From: Variovorax sp. OV329
GTDB taxonomy: Bacteria > Pseudomonadota > Gammaproteobacteria > Burkholderiales > Burkholderiaceae_C
Length of the DNA stretch: 64,000 nucleotides
Assembly: GCF_900114785.1 (NCBI RefSeq)
Contig: NZ_FOUG01000007.1
Span: 186,001 to 250,000, forward strand
Reading direction: 5' to 3'
Shown here: piece by piece, positions 45,573 to 55,619 of the stretch
Layout: every line of letters begins with the position of its first letter
Numbering within the stretch: the first letter of the stretch is position 1
The notes under the pieces: model-generated
Databases searched by the model: none
Seen by the model: only the letters and a program-made list of their open reading frames with translations
Told to the model about the DNA's origin: nothing
Position numbers and translations under genes: made by a program

Positions 45573-47057
45573 TCACTCTTGGCCGGCGAACCAATGTTCG
45601 CGGGCTTTCAAGATCAGGGCTTTGGCGTCATCGGCGCTCTGGCCGGTGATATCGGTAAGTTCATCGACCGCGAGGTCGGCCAGGTCGTCGCGCGAATGCA
45701 CGCCGGAATCGGCCAGCTTGGCGATCAGGTCGCCATCCAGGCCCGGCAGGTCACGCAGGTCTTGCGACACGCTCTCCACGCCTTCTTCTTTCGCGATTTC
45801 CATGGTCAGGAGCGCATCTTTTGCGCGCGAGCGCAGCTCGTTGACCGTGTCTTCGTCGAAAGCTTCGATGTCCAGCATCTCGGAGATGGGCACATAGGCC
45901 ACTTCCTCCAGGCTGGTGAAGCCTTCGGCGATCAGGATGTCGGCGATTTCCTCGTCCACATCCAGCTTTTCCATGAACAGCTTGCGGCTGCTGTCGGTTT
46001 CCTGCGCCTGCTTCTGGGCCGACTCGTTGGCGTCCATGATGTTGATCTTCCAGCCGGTGAGGTCGGAAGCCAGGCGAACGTTCTGGCCGCCGCGGCCGAT
46101 GGCGATGGCGAGGTTTTCCTCGTCGACCACCACGTCCATGGCGTGCTTTTCCTCGTCCACCACGATGGAGCTGACGTTGGCCGGAGCCAGGGCACCGATC
46201 ACGAACTGGGCCGGGTCTTCGCTCCACAGCACGATGTCGACGCGCTCGCCGGCGAGTTCGTTGGTGACGGCGTTGACGCGCGTGCCGCGAACGCCGACGC
46301 AGGTGCCGATGGGGTCGACACGCTTGTCGTGCGAGAGCACGGCGATCTTGGCGCGCGAACCGGGGTCGCGGGCGCAGCTCTTGATCTCCAGCAGGCCCTG
46401 CTCGATCTCGGGCACTTCCTGGCGGAACAGCTCGATCATGAACTCGGGGGCCGCGCGCGACAGGATGATCGGCGCGCCGCGAAGCGTCAGGTCGACCTCC
46501 ATGATCATGGCGCGCACGCGGTCGCCGTTGCGCAGGTTTTCCTTGGGGATCATCTCGCTGCGGCGCAGGCGGCCTTCGACGCGGCCGGCCTCGACGATGA
46601 TGTCGCCCTTGTCCAGGCGCTTGACGGTGCCGGTGAAGATCTTCTCGCCACGCGACATGAAGTCGTTGAGCAGCATCTCGCGCTCGGCGTCGCGGATCTT
46701 CTGCAGGATGACCTGCTTGGCGGCCATGGCGCCGATGCGACCGATCGGCACGGAGTCCACCGATTCCTCGATGTACTCGTCGATCTGGATGTCGGGCATT
46801 TCTTCCTTGGCTTCGAACAGGAGGATTTCCTGGTCGGGCAGCTGCAGGCCGGCCTCGTCGGGAACGACGTGCCAGCGGCGGAAGGTTTCGTATTCACCGC
46901 TGTCGCGATCGACAGCCACGCGGATGTCCACTTCGCCCTGGTAGAGCTTCTTGGTGGCCTGCGCCAGCGCAGACTCGACCGCACCGAAGACCACGTCGCG
47001 TTCGACGTTCTTCTCGCGCGAGATCGCATCCACCAACATCAACATTTCGCGATTCAT
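45573..47057 (-). CDS. nusA: Transcription termination/antitermination factor NusA
   Basis: A 494-residue RNA polymerase-binding factor. The N-terminal domain starts [20 protein letters not shown]. The S1 domain ([20 protein letters not shown]), KH1/KH2 ([20 protein letters not shown], then [20 protein letters not shown]) and two C-terminal acidic repeats follow, as in other proteobacteria. The stop of rimP upstream overlaps its ATG by 4 bases. NusA often controls its own operon through leader terminators. Confidence 0.98.
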   Translation of the reverse strand: MNREMLMLVDAISREKNVERDVVFGAVESALAQATKKLYQGEVDIRVAVDRDSGEYETFRRWHVVPDEAGLQLPDQEILLFEAKEEMPDIQIDEYIEESVDSVPIGRIGAMAAKQVILQKIRDAEREMLLNDFMSRGEKIFTGTVKRLDKGDIIVEAGRVEGRLRRSEMIPKENLRNGDRVRAMIMEVDLTLRGAPIILSRAAPEFMIELFRQEVPEIEQGLLEIKSCARDPGSRAKIAVLSHDKRVDPIGTCVGVRGTRVNAVTNELAGERVDIVLWSEDPAQFVIGALAPANVSSIVVDEEKHAMDVVVDEENLAIAIGRGGQNVRLASDLTGWKINIMDANESAQKQAQETDSSRKLFMEKLDVDEEIADILIAEGFTSLEEVAYVPISEMLDIEAFDEDTVNELRSRAKDALLTMEIAKEEGVESVSQDLRDLPGLDGDLIAKLADSGVHSRDDLADLAVDELTDITGQSADDAKALILKAREHWFAGQE

Positions 47058-47707
47058 GCCCCACTCTCCTCGGTCAAGCCGGCAGCATCGCCACCGGCAC
47101 TGTCAATCGAACCCTCACGGGCTTTGGCCTTGCGGCCCTTGAAATCCACGATCGGCGCAAGCCGCGCCTCGCGCAACTCGTCCAGGGCGAAGCCCAGCGC
47201 CTGCAGCGGTGCCGGCGCGCGCTTCTTGCTCACCTTCTGGCCCGGCTTGACCGCCGGCTCTTCGCTCCAGACGATCTGCCAACCACCGCCTTCGGCTCGC
47301 TCCAGCGTGCCGCGGAATTTCTTGCGGTTGGCAGCCACCGGAGTGCTGGCACCCGAACCCGCCGCGCCGATGGGCGCCTTGAGCGTGACGTCGATCACTT
47401 CGCCGACAAAACGCTCGAAATCCTTTTCATTGCGCAGCGGACGGTCGATGCCGGGTGAGGACACCTCCAGCCGCTTGTAATCGACGTTGTCGACCTCCAG
47501 CGCGAACTGCAGCTGGCGCGTGACCTTCTCGCAGTCCTCGACCGTGACCAGGGGCTCCGACGCACCGGCTGCCGCCTCCCCTACTTGGGGGCCGGCCCAG
47601 GGCAAATCAATCGTGACGCGCAGCAAGCCTCCGGCCGAGCGTTCGATCTCGACGAGGTCGTAGCCAAGCCCGGCCACGGTTTGTTCCACTGTCTGCTGCA
47701 ATGCCAC
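47054..47707 (-). CDS. rimP: Ribosome maturation factor RimP
   Basis: A 217-residue 30S assembly factor. Blocks are [40 protein letters not shown] and [20 protein letters not shown], then [14 protein letters not shown]. It is longer than the usual 150 residues because of an Ala/Gly insertion near 110-125 and a basic C-terminal tail (from about 160). The GTG at 47707 was chosen: it places the family start 2-3 residues in, and the longer frame adds 23 basic residues. It is the first gene of the rimP-nusA-infB-rbfA-truB-typA operon. Confidence 0.93.
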   Translation of the reverse strand: MALQQTVEQTVAGLGYDLVEIERSAGGLLRVTIDLPWAGPQVGEAAAGASEPLVTVEDCEKVTRQLQFALEVDNVDYKRLEVSSPGIDRPLRNEKDFERFVGEVIDVTLKAPIGAAGSGASTPVAANRKKFRGTLERAEGGGWQIVWSEEPAVKPGQKVSKKRAPAPLQALGFALDELREARLAPIVDFKGRKAKAREGSIDSAGGDAAGLTEESGA

Positions 47708-47781
47708 GTGTCTAGATGTTTTCCTGAAGTACTTCGAATGGCGTTTGCGCTGGGCGCCACACGAATAAGAATGCACAAACG

Positions 47782-47811
47782 AAAAACGGGCGGTTGGTAC
47801 CCGCCCGTTTT
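47782..47811 (-). terminator. Strong intrinsic terminator between the MFS gene and rimP
   Basis: An 11-bp perfect stem AAAACGGGCGG/CCGCCCGTTTT with a 7-base loop; on the minus strand it ends in five T. It lies 86 bases after the YbfB-type MFS stop and 75 bases before rimP. A perfect TATAAT (47827-47832, minus strand) sits upstream of the hairpin, so a promoter there would read through the terminator into rimP. The remaining 47708-47781 stretch shows no clear promoter. Confidence 0.9.
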
Positions 47812-47896
47812 GGTCGTGAGCCTCAAATTATATGCCATCTGCGCGAAATTCGTGCTAAATGACTAGCGCGTAATCGCCTCTGAAGGCGCAATCAGA

Positions 47897-49108
47897 TCAA
47901 TTCGACCGCGCCGCGACCCGAATTTTCTGCCACCAGACGGCTACGAACAGCAGGGCGCCAGCCGCAAGCACCGCCGCCGCCGCCAGCAAGGGCACCGAAA
48001 AGGAACCGGTCCGTTGCGCCAGCGGTGCCGCAAACAGCGGCCCCAGGATCTGCCCCACCCCATAGGAAGCCGTTGCCAGGCCGATCAGCCCGGCCGAAGC
48101 GTTGCCGCGCAAACGCCGGGCGTCCCGCACCGCAAACAGGGTGATGGCAGTGAAAGGCAGGCCCAGCAGCAGGCTGCCCAGTGCAAAGCCAGGCACCGTC
48201 GGCCAGGCCACGGACAGCAGGACGCCCAGTGCCTGCATGGCATAGGCGCCGGCCAGCATGAGGCGGTTGTCCCAGTGCAGGGGCAATCGGGCACCCATGA
48301 TGGCGCCTGGGATCACCGCCAGGCCGAACAGGGGCCAGAACAGGTCCGGCCAGGACGAGCCGGGCAGCGCCTGGCGGGCGATCACCGGCAGGAAGGTGGC
48401 GGTGATGATGTAGCCGAAACCGGCCAGGCCGTAGAGGGCGACCAGCCAGCGGGCGTCGCTGGCCGCGGCTGCAGCGTTCGCCCCGGCTGCGGCGCCCGCT
48501 GCAGCAGGTGGGGCCGCCGCGGCCGGTGCATGGTGGTCGCCGTCGTCGAATATCCGCCAGATCAAGGCGCTGAGCAGCACGGACGCCAGCCCGTAGCCGA
48601 GCCACGCACCATCGGCGCCCCAGCGGCCGGTGACGCTGCCCAGCACGCCCGCCAGGAGGATGCCCACGCCTGGCCCGGCGTAGATCACGCCGGCGAGCTT
48701 GGGGGCGCCGGTCTCGGCCAACCGGCGCAGCCCCCACCCGGAGGCAAAGACAAAAGTCCAGGCGCTCATCACCCCTGCCGCGGTGCGCATCACGCCCCAG
48801 GCGCCGAAGCCATGCAGCAGGCCCATGCCCAGCAGCAGCACGGCGGTGCTCGCCAGGCCAATGCGCACCATGGCCGAGGCCCGTGCGTGGATGGCGACGC
48901 AGGACAGCGCACCGACCAGATAGCCCAGGTAGTTGAGCGAGGCCAGCACGCCCCCGCCCTGGAGGTCCAGCTTGCCTTCGTGCAGCATCAGCGGCAGCGC
49001 CGGGGTGAAGGCGAAGCGTCCCAGCCCCATGGCCACCGCCAGGCAGACCATGCACGCCATGGCCGCGCGCCAGGCGCCGCGCCGGTCGTAGCCGCCCTGC
49101 TCAGACAT
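47897..49108 (-). CDS. YbfB/YjiJ-family MFS transporter
   Basis: A 403-residue membrane protein with about 12 helices and the YbfB entry MACMVCLAVAMGLGRFAFTP, followed by LASLNYLGYLVGALSC. A cytoplasmic Ala/Pro loop (APAAAAPPAAAGAAAGANAA) follows helix 6. The substrate is unknown. The ATG at 49108 overlaps the end of yejF by 8 bases, so it is coupled to the peptide-importer operon, which is unusual for this family. The start upstream at 49156 would lie deeper in yejF and was rejected. Confidence 0.88.
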   Translation of the reverse strand: MSEQGGYDRRGAWRAAMACMVCLAVAMGLGRFAFTPALPLMLHEGKLDLQGGGVLASLNYLGYLVGALSCVAIHARASAMVRIGLASTAVLLLGMGLLHGFGAWGVMRTAAGVMSAWTFVFASGWGLRRLAETGAPKLAGVIYAGPGVGILLAGVLGSVTGRWGADGAWLGYGLASVLLSALIWRIFDDGDHHAPAAAAPPAAAGAAAGANAAAAASDARWLVALYGLAGFGYIITATFLPVIARQALPGSSWPDLFWPLFGLAVIPGAIMGARLPLHWDNRLMLAGAYAMQALGVLLSVAWPTVPGFALGSLLLGLPFTAITLFAVRDARRLRGNASAGLIGLATASYGVGQILGPLFAAPLAQRTGSFSVPLLAAAAVLAAGALLFVAVWWQKIRVAARSN

Positions 49109-50720
49109 CCAGGGCCGCCGCCACCAGCTTGCGCGTGTACGGGTCCTGCGGTGCATCCAGCACGCGGTCGACTTCGCCGGCTTCCAGCACTGCGCCGTCC
49201 TTCATCACCATCACGCGGTGCGCCATGGCGCGGATCACCTCCACGTCGTGGGTGATGAGCAGGTAGCTCAGGCCGCGCTCGCGCTGCAGGCGCTGCAGCA
49301 GCGCCAGCACCTGCTTCTGGATGGTCACGTCCAGCGCGCTGGTGGGCTCGTCCAGCACCAGCAGCTGCGGCTGCACGATCAAGGCCCGGGCGATGGCGAT
49401 GCGCTGGCGCTGGCCACCGGAGAATTCATGCGGATAGCGCGCCAGCAGGCCGGGGAACTGCGATTCGCCCAGGCCGACCTCGGCCAGCGCCTGCACCACC
49501 CGCTCGCGGCGCTGCGCCTCGACCAGCGTGCTGTCGTGCACCGTGAGGCCTTCGCCGACGATCTCCTCGATGGTCATGCGCGGCGAAAGCGAAGAGAACG
49601 GGTCCTGGAACACCACCTGGACGAAGCGACGCAGCGCGCGGTTGGCACTGCCGCCGCTCCAGCCCTGGCCGTCCACCTGCAGCGCGCCCTCGTGCGGCAA
49701 CAGGCCCAGCACCGCCAGCGCCAGGGTGGACTTGCCGGAGCCGGATTCGCCCACGATGCCCAGCGTCTCGCCCGGCCGCACCTGCAGGTCGGCGCCCTGC
49801 ACCGCCACGAAGCGACCCTTGCTGAACCAGCCGCGGATGCCCGGAAGCGGCACCGGGTAGATCACCCGCAGGCCCTGCGCCTTCAGCACCGGCGCCTCCG
49901 CCGTGCGGGGCGCCACCTCGGCCGGGTCGCGCGTGGGCCGGCTGTCGATCAGCTTGCGGGTGTAGGCATGTTGCGGCGCACCGAACACCTCGGCCACCCG
50001 GCCTTGCTCGACGATGTGGCCGTTCTCCATCACCGCCACCCGGTCGGCGAAGCGCTTCACCAGGTTCAGGTCGTGGGTGATGATGAGCACGGACATGCCG
50101 TGCCTGGCCGCCAGCGCATCCAGAAGGTCGAGGATCTGCACGCGCAGCGTCACGTCCAGCGCGGTGGTGGGCTCGTCGGCCAGCAGCAAGCGCGGCTTGC
50201 AGGCCAGGGCCATCGCGATCATGGCGCGCTGGCGCTGGCCGCCGGAAAGCTGGTGCGGGAAGGCCATCGCGCGCCGCTTCGGGTCGGGAATGCCGGTCTC
50301 GGCCAGCAGCTGCACCGCGGCCTCGTGGGCCGCCGCCGAGGACATGGCCTCGTGCAGTTCCAGCACCTCCGCGATCTGGTCGCCCACCGGGAAGAGCGGG
50401 TTCAGCGCGGTCATCGGCTCCTGGAAGATCATGGCGACGTCCTTGCCGCGCACGCCGCGCAGCTGCCGCTCGCTCAGGCCCAGCAGGTCGCGCGGCTGGC
50501 CACCGCCCTGCCCTTCGCCTGGAGCGAAGAGCGCGCGTCCCGACACGTCCGCATCGGGGAGCAGGCGCAGCAGCGACAGCGCCGTCACCGTCTTGCCCGA
50601 GCCCGATTCGCCCACCAGCGCCAGCTTCTCGCCGGCCGCCAGCTCGAAGCTGATGCCGTGCACCACTTCCTTGCCGCCGAAGGCGACATGCAGGTCCTGC
50701 ACGTCCAGGAGCTTGCTCAT
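49101..50720 (-). CDS. yejF: Peptide ABC importer ATPase with two nucleotide-binding domains (YejF)
   Basis: A 539-residue protein with two full ABC ATPase domains. NBD1 has Walker A GESGSGKTVTALS, signature LSGGQRQRAMIAMAL and Walker B LLLADEPTTALD. NBD2 has Walker A GESGSGKSTLALA, signature FSGGQRQRIAIARAL and Walker B LLVLDEPTSALD. Both have oligopeptide-type C-terminal tails (HAYTRKLIDSRP and DPYTRKLVAAAL). Yej importers take up short peptides and peptide antibiotics such as microcin C. The ATG overlaps yejE by 4 bases. The family name is from homology and gene order. Confidence 0.93.
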   Translation of the reverse strand: MSKLLDVQDLHVAFGGKEVVHGISFELAAGEKLALVGESGSGKTVTALSLLRLLPDADVSGRALFAPGEGQGGGQPRDLLGLSERQLRGVRGKDVAMIFQEPMTALNPLFPVGDQIAEVLELHEAMSSAAAHEAAVQLLAETGIPDPKRRAMAFPHQLSGGQRQRAMIAMALACKPRLLLADEPTTALDVTLRVQILDLLDALAARHGMSVLIITHDLNLVKRFADRVAVMENGHIVEQGRVAEVFGAPQHAYTRKLIDSRPTRDPAEVAPRTAEAPVLKAQGLRVIYPVPLPGIRGWFSKGRFVAVQGADLQVRPGETLGIVGESGSGKSTLALAVLGLLPHEGALQVDGQGWSGGSANRALRRFVQVVFQDPFSSLSPRMTIEEIVGEGLTVHDSTLVEAQRRERVVQALAEVGLGESQFPGLLARYPHEFSGGQRQRIAIARALIVQPQLLVLDEPTSALDVTIQKQVLALLQRLQRERGLSYLLITHDVEVIRAMAHRVMVMKDGAVLEAGEVDRVLDAPQDPYTRKLVAAALDV

Positions 50721-51760
50721 CGGTCCATCTTTCTCGGATCCAGCGCGTCGCGCAGTGCGTCGCCCATGAAGGTCAGCAGCATCAGCGTGACCACCAGCAC
50801 GGCGAAGGTGGAGATCGAGATCCACCAGGCGTCCAGGTTCGCCTTGCCCTGGTTGAGCAGCTCGCCCAGCGACGGCGTGCCCGGCGGCACGCCCAGGCCC
50901 AGGAAGTCCAGCGAGGTCAGCGCCAGGATGGCGGCGCTCATCCGGAACGGCAGGAAGGTGACCACCGGGGTCATGCTGTTGGGCAGGATGTGGCGCCGCA
51001 TGATGCGCAGGTTGCTCACGCCCAGGGCGCGGGCGGCGCGCACGTAGTCCATCTGCCGGTTGCGCAGGAACTCCGCGCGCACGTAGTCCGACAGCCCCAT
51101 CCAGCCGAACAGGCTCAGCAGCACCAGCAGCAGCGCGACGCTGGGCGCGAAGATGGCGCTGAAGATGATCAGCAGGTACAGCTCCGGCATCGAGCCCCAG
51201 ATCTCGATGAAGCGCTGGAAACCCAGGTCGGTCTTGCCCCCGAAGTAGCCCTGCACTGCGCCGGTGGCGATGCCCAGCACCACGCCGATCGCCGTGAGCG
51301 CCAGCGCGAAGAGCACGCTCACCCGGAAGCCGTAGATGAGCTGCGCCAGCAGGTCGCGCCCCCGGTCGTCGGTGCCGAACACGTTCTCGGCCGAAGGCCG
51401 CGCCGGGTTGGGTTGCTTGGCGAAGTAGTTCAGCGTGCGCGGCCCGTAGGGGTTGGGCGCGTAGACGGCCCAGTTGCCGCCTTGGGTGATGCGCTCGCGG
51501 ATGAAGGGGTCGAGGTAGTCGGCCGGCGTCTCGAAGTCGCCGCCGAAGGTCTTCTCCGAATAGTCGCGCAGCACGGGGAAGTAGGTCTGCCCCTCGTAGC
51601 GCACGACCAGCGGCTTGTCGGTGGAAAGCACTTCGGCGAAGAGCGAGAGCACCACCATCGCGGTGAAGAGCACCAGGCTCCAGAAGCCCAGCCGGTTGCG
51701 CCTGAAGCGCCGCCATGCGCGGCGGCCGGGGCTGAGGGATGCCGTTGGCGTGGAACTCAT
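50717..51760 (-). CDS. yejE: Peptide ABC importer permease YejE
   Basis: A 347-residue permease. A cytoplasmic basic N-terminus (RRAWRRFRRNRLGFWSLVLF) leads into helix 1. A large periplasmic loop with the Yej-type block VRYEGQTYFPVLRDYSEKTF and FGTDDRGRDLLAQLIYGFRV follows. The EAA loop lies at AARALGVSNLRIMRRHILPN. It precedes yejF (ATGA overlap) and follows yejB by one base, the conserved order yejABEF. Confidence 0.95.
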   Translation of the reverse strand: MSSTPTASLSPGRRAWRRFRRNRLGFWSLVLFTAMVVLSLFAEVLSTDKPLVVRYEGQTYFPVLRDYSEKTFGGDFETPADYLDPFIRERITQGGNWAVYAPNPYGPRTLNYFAKQPNPARPSAENVFGTDDRGRDLLAQLIYGFRVSVLFALALTAIGVVLGIATGAVQGYFGGKTDLGFQRFIEIWGSMPELYLLIIFSAIFAPSVALLLVLLSLFGWMGLSDYVRAEFLRNRQMDYVRAARALGVSNLRIMRRHILPNSMTPVVTFLPFRMSAAILALTSLDFLGLGVPPGTPSLGELLNQGKANLDAWWISISTFAVLVVTLMLLTFMGDALRDALDPRKMDR

Positions 51761-51761
51761 G

Positions 51762-52796
51762 TCAGTCGAACTTCACCCGTGGATCGACCAGCACGTAGCA
51801 GAGGTCGGAAATCAGCTTGGTCACCAGGCCGATCAGCGTGAACAGGAAGAGCGTGCCCAGCACCACCGGATAGTCGCGCCGGATCACGCTCTCGTAGCTC
51901 AGCAGGCCCAGGCCGTCGAGCGAGAACAGCGTCTCGATCAGCAGCGAGCCGGCGAAGAAGGCGCCGATGAAGGCCGAGGGAAAGCCGGTGATGATGGGAA
52001 TGAGCGCATTGCGCATCACGTGCTTCCACAGCACCTTGCGTTCGTCCAGACCCTTGGCACGCGCCGTCAGAACGTACTGCTTGCGGATCTCCTCCAGGAA
52101 GGAATTCTTGGTCAGCATGGTGGTCACCGCGAAGCTGCCCAGCACCATGGCGATGAGCGGCAGCGTGATGTGCCACAGGTAGTCGACGATGCGCGCGCCC
52201 CAGCCCAGTTGCTCCCAGTTGGACGAGGTCAGCCCGCGCAGCGGAAACCATTGCAGCTGCCCGCCGAACACCACCAGCAGCGCCACCCCCAGCACGAAGC
52301 CCGGGATGGCGTAGCCGACCAGCACGACCAGCGTGGAGACGAAGTCGAAGCGCGTGCCCGAGCGCACGGCCTTGGCCACGCCCAGCGGCACCGCCACCAG
52401 GTAGCTGATGAAGAAGGTCCACAGGCCCAGGCTGATGGACACCGGCAGCTTCTCCTTGATGAGCGTCCACACGTCCTTGCGCTGGTAGAAGCTGGTGCCC
52501 AGGTCGAAGCGCGCAAAGGACTTGAGCATGGACCAGAAGCGCTCGTGCGCCGGCTTGTCGAAGCCGTAGAGCTTCTTGATCTCCTCGATGCGCTGCGGGT
52601 CCAGGCCCTGCCGGCCGCGGTAGCCGGCGCCGGACGAGGCCGCGCCCTCGCCGCCCGAGTCGCGGCCCTGAAGCTGCGCCACCATCTGCTCGACCGGGCC
52701 GCCGGGGACGAACTGGATCACCGCGAAGGTGATGAGCAGCACGCCGAGAAGCGTCGGCAGCATCAAAAGGAGTCGCTTGAAGATGTAGCTGGCCAT
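51762..52796 (-). CDS. yejB: Peptide ABC importer permease YejB
   Basis: A 344-residue permease of the DppB class with six membrane segments. It opens ASYIFKRLLLMLPTLLGVLL and continues FAVIQFVPGGPVEQMVAQLQ. A Gly/Ser-rich insertion (GRDSGGEGAASSGAGYRGRQ) is typical of YejB. The EAA loop is visible in LTARAKGLDERKVLWKHVMR. It stands between yejA (13 bases) and yejE (1 base). Confidence 0.95.
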   Translation of the reverse strand: MASYIFKRLLLMLPTLLGVLLITFAVIQFVPGGPVEQMVAQLQGRDSGGEGAASSGAGYRGRQGLDPQRIEEIKKLYGFDKPAHERFWSMLKSFARFDLGTSFYQRKDVWTLIKEKLPVSISLGLWTFFISYLVAVPLGVAKAVRSGTRFDFVSTLVVLVGYAIPGFVLGVALLVVFGGQLQWFPLRGLTSSNWEQLGWGARIVDYLWHITLPLIAMVLGSFAVTTMLTKNSFLEEIRKQYVLTARAKGLDERKVLWKHVMRNALIPIITGFPSAFIGAFFAGSLLIETLFSLDGLGLLSYESVIRRDYPVVLGTLFLFTLIGLVTKLISDLCYVLVDPRVKFD

Positions 52797-52809
52797 GGCG
52801 CTTGTTGTT

Positions 52810-54606
52810 CTACTTGTTCGAGGGCGAGGCCCACCAGGTGCTCATAGCCCAGTTGCCGGCGTCATAGTAGGGCGGAATGGTCGGCGGCAACACGAAGGGC
52901 GCGGGCCGGTAGCCGATCAGGAAGGCATCGCCGTAGTACTGCGGAATGCCGTAGTGGCCATGCGAGAGCACCCGGTCGAGCACGCGCATGGCCGTGACCA
53001 GCTCGGGCCTCGTCTTGGCCGAGACCACCTTGCCCACGATCGCGTCGATGGCCGGGTCCTGGATGCCCCAGATGTTGGACGACCCGGGTGTCTGGGCAGC
53101 CTGGGAACTGAAGCGGTCCAGCAGTTCACTGCCGGGTGCATTGCTGCCCGGCAGGCGGATGGTGGTCATCTCGAAGTCGAAGTTGTCCATGCGCTGCTGC
53201 GCCAGCGAGAAGTCGACGCTGCGGAAAGTCATGTCGATGCCCAGCTTGCGCAGGGCGCCCTGCATGGGCGCCATCACGCGCACGGTGGAGGGCTGGTCGT
53301 TGAGCACCTCGATGGCGAAGGGCTCGCCCTTGGCATTGCGCAGCGCGCCGTCGCGATAAGTCCAGCCGGCCTCGGCCAGCAGCTTCTGCGCCTGCCGAAG
53401 GTTCTCGCGCAGGCTGTGCGGCGGCGCCGTGGTAGGCGAGACGACGGCCGGCCCGAACACTTCGGGCCGCAGCTTGGCCCGCAGCGGCTCCATCAGGGCC
53501 AGCTCCTCGGGCGAAGGCAGGCCCTCGGCATGGAACTCGCTGTTGGGAAACCAGCCCTCGACCCGCTTGTACAGGCCGTAGAACATCTGCTTGTTGAGCC
53601 ACTCGAAGTCGAAGGCCAGGCCGATCGCCTGGCGCACGCGCACGTCCTTGAACTTGTCCTTGCGCAGGTTGAACACCCAGCCCTGGTAGTCGCCGGGGTT
53701 GCCGTTGGGAAAGGCGCGCTTGACCACCTCGCCGCTGTTGAACACCTTGCCGGTGTACTGCCGCGCCCAGTTGCGCGAGATGAACTCGCGCATGAAGTCG
53801 TATTCGCCGGCCTTCAGGCCTTCGAAGCGGGCCGTCTCGTCCAGGTAGATCTTGAAGGCGACCCGGTCGAAGTTGAACTGGCCCTTGCGCGTCGGCAGGT
53901 CGGCGCCCCAGTAGTTCGGGTCGCGCACGTAGCTGATGTCGCGGCCCAGGCGCGCGCTCGGCAGCTTGTAGGGGCCCGACGCCACCGGCAGCTCGGTGAT
54001 GACCTGGTCGAAGGGCTTGCCCGCGCCCCAGGCGCGGCCGAACACCGGCATGCCACCCACCACCAGCGGCAGCTCGGGGTTGGCGGAGGCGAAGTCGAAG
54101 CGCACGGTGCGCTCGCCGACGGCGGTGGCCTTCTTCACCTCGGCGTAGATCACGCGGAACTGCGGCGCCGCCTCCTTGCTCATCAGCGTGTTGAAGGAAT
54201 GCACCACGTCGGCGGCCAGCACGGGGGTGCCGTCGTTGAATCGCGCCTTGGGGTTGAGCCGGAAGGTGGCCGAAAGCCTATCGGGCGCCACTTCCACGTC
54301 CTCGGCCAGCAGGCCGTAGGCCGTGGTGGGCTCCTGGCTGTTGCCCACCAGCAGGCTTTCGAACATCAGGTTGCCCAGGCCCGCGGGCGCGGTGCCCTTG
54401 AGCGTGAAAGGATTGAACTTGTCGAAGTTGGTGGGCCGCGTGGGCGGCACCATCCGGATCTCGCCGCCCTTGGGCGCATCCGGGTTCACGTAGTCGAAAT
54501 GCGTGAACCCCGGCGCATACTTGATGTCGCCGAATTGCGCGTAGGCATGGGCGGCCCACGAGGGGGCCGCCAGCAGTGCCAATCCCAGTAGCCACAATGC
54601 TCGCAT
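52810..54606 (-). CDS. yejA: Peptide-binding protein YejA
   Basis: A 598-residue periplasmic receptor of the SBP_bac_5 family. The signal peptide (1-18, ending PSWAAHA) is followed by the Yej entry [20 protein letters not shown] and [20 protein letters not shown]. It ends [15 protein letters not shown]. The ATG at 54606 was used; an in-frame GTG five codons upstream is possible. It is the first gene of the yejABEF-MFS operon, divergent from fabI with 50 bases between starts. Confidence 0.95.
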   Translation of the reverse strand: MRALWLLGLALLAAPSWAAHAYAQFGDIKYAPGFTHFDYVNPDAPKGGEIRMVPPTRPTNFDKFNPFTLKGTAPAGLGNLMFESLLVGNSQEPTTAYGLLAEDVEVAPDRLSATFRLNPKARFNDGTPVLAADVVHSFNTLMSKEAAPQFRVIYAEVKKATAVGERTVRFDFASANPELPLVVGGMPVFGRAWGAGKPFDQVITELPVASGPYKLPSARLGRDISYVRDPNYWGADLPTRKGQFNFDRVAFKIYLDETARFEGLKAGEYDFMREFISRNWARQYTGKVFNSGEVVKRAFPNGNPGDYQGWVFNLRKDKFKDVRVRQAIGLAFDFEWLNKQMFYGLYKRVEGWFPNSEFHAEGLPSPEELALMEPLRAKLRPEVFGPAVVSPTTAPPHSLRENLRQAQKLLAEAGWTYRDGALRNAKGEPFAIEVLNDQPSTVRVMAPMQGALRKLGIDMTFRSVDFSLAQQRMDNFDFEMTTIRLPGSNAPGSELLDRFSSQAAQTPGSSNIWGIQDPAIDAIVGKVVSAKTRPELVTAMRVLDRVLSHGHYGIPQYYGDAFLIGYRPAPFVLPPTIPPYYDAGNWAMSTWWASPSNK

Positions 54607-54656
54607 GCGAGAATTCTGCACAAGATTTTCGAAGCGTCACTTCAAAAGGCATTCAT

Positions 54657-55442
54657 ATGGGCTTCCTCGCCGGCAAAAAACTACTCATCACGGGTGTATT
54701 GAGCAACCGTTCGATCGCCTACGGCATCGCCAGGGCGTGCCACCAGCAAGGTGCCGAACTGGCCTTCAGCTACGTGGGCGAGCGCTTCAAGGACCGCATC
54801 ACCGAGTTCGCCGCCGACTTCGATTCCAAGCTGGTGTTCGACTGCGACGTGGGCGATGACGCCCAGATCGACAAGCTGTTTGCCGACCTGGCGCAGACCT
54901 GGCCCAAGTTCGACGGCTTCGTGCACAGCATCGGCTTCGCCCCGCGCGAAGCCATCGCCGGCGACTTCCTCGAGGGTCTCTCGCGCGAGGGCTTCAGGGT
55001 GGCGCACGACATCAGCGCCTACAGCTTCCCGGCCATGGCCAAGGCGGCCCTGCCCTACCTCAACGACAAGTCGGCCCTGCTGACGCTCACCTACCTGGGC
55101 GCCGAGCGCGCGCTGCCCAACTACAACACCATGGGCCTGGCCAAGGCCAGCCTGGAAGCCTCGGTGCGCTACCTGGCCGAGTCGCTCGGCCCCAAGGGCA
55201 TGCGTGTCAACGGCATCAGCGCCGGCCCGATCAAGACGCTGGCCGCCAGCGGCATCAAGGGCTTCGGCAAGATGCTCTCGGCCGTGGCCGACGTGGCGCC
55301 GATCCGCCGCAACGTGACCATCGACGAGGTGGGCAACGTCGCTGCGTTCCTGCTGTCGGACCTTGCCAGTGGCGTCAGCGCCGAGATCACCTACGTCGAC
55401 GGCGGCTTCAGCAACGTCGTGGGCGGAATGTCCGAGGGCTGA
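54657..55442 (+). CDS. fabI: Enoyl-ACP reductase FabI
   Basis: A 261-residue short-chain dehydrogenase that performs the last step of each fatty-acid elongation round, with NADH. Blocks are [38 protein letters not shown], and the catalytic Tyr-(x6)-Lys in [13 protein letters not shown]. It ends [16 protein letters not shown]. It is the target of triclosan-type inhibitors. The ATG at 54657 gives the standard length. It is divergent from yejA, so the 50-base gap must hold both promoters or part of them. Confidence 0.98.
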   Translation: MGFLAGKKLLITGVLSNRSIAYGIARACHQQGAELAFSYVGERFKDRITEFAADFDSKLVFDCDVGDDAQIDKLFADLAQTWPKFDGFVHSIGFAPREAIAGDFLEGLSREGFRVAHDISAYSFPAMAKAALPYLNDKSALLTLTYLGAERALPNYNTMGLAKASLEASVRYLAESLGPKGMRVNGISAGPIKTLAASGIKGFGKMLSAVADVAPIRRNVTIDEVGNVAAFLLSDLASGVSAEITYVDGGFSNVVGGMSEG

Positions 55443-55452
55443 TCGCCCCCGT

Positions 55453-55476
55453 CCGCCGGGGCCGCTGTCCCGGCGG
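55453..55476 (+). terminator. GC-rich hairpin after fabI
   Basis: An 8-bp perfect stem CCGCCGGG/CCCGGCGG with an 8-base loop starts 11 bases after the fabI stop. There is no T-tract, so it is a weak terminator or a stabilising structure. The rest of the gap to the ligase gene (55477-55619) holds no gene that I can support. Confidence 0.45.
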
Positions 55477-55619
55477 AATCTGCGTATTCCGGCGCGATTT
55501 CACCGCCGTCCCAGGGCAGCCAGCCTGCGACTGGCCGGCCAGGGCATCCGACAATCGGTGCACTCATGCGAGCCGTCCATCTTCAGGCCCGATTCCTTCG
55601 CCCCATCTCCCCAGTTCCC

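Noticed and set aside
49101..51716. An 871-residue frame that would fuse yejE and yejF
   Set aside because: The first third is an off-frame reading of yejE; yejF starts at 50720 with an ATGA overlap.
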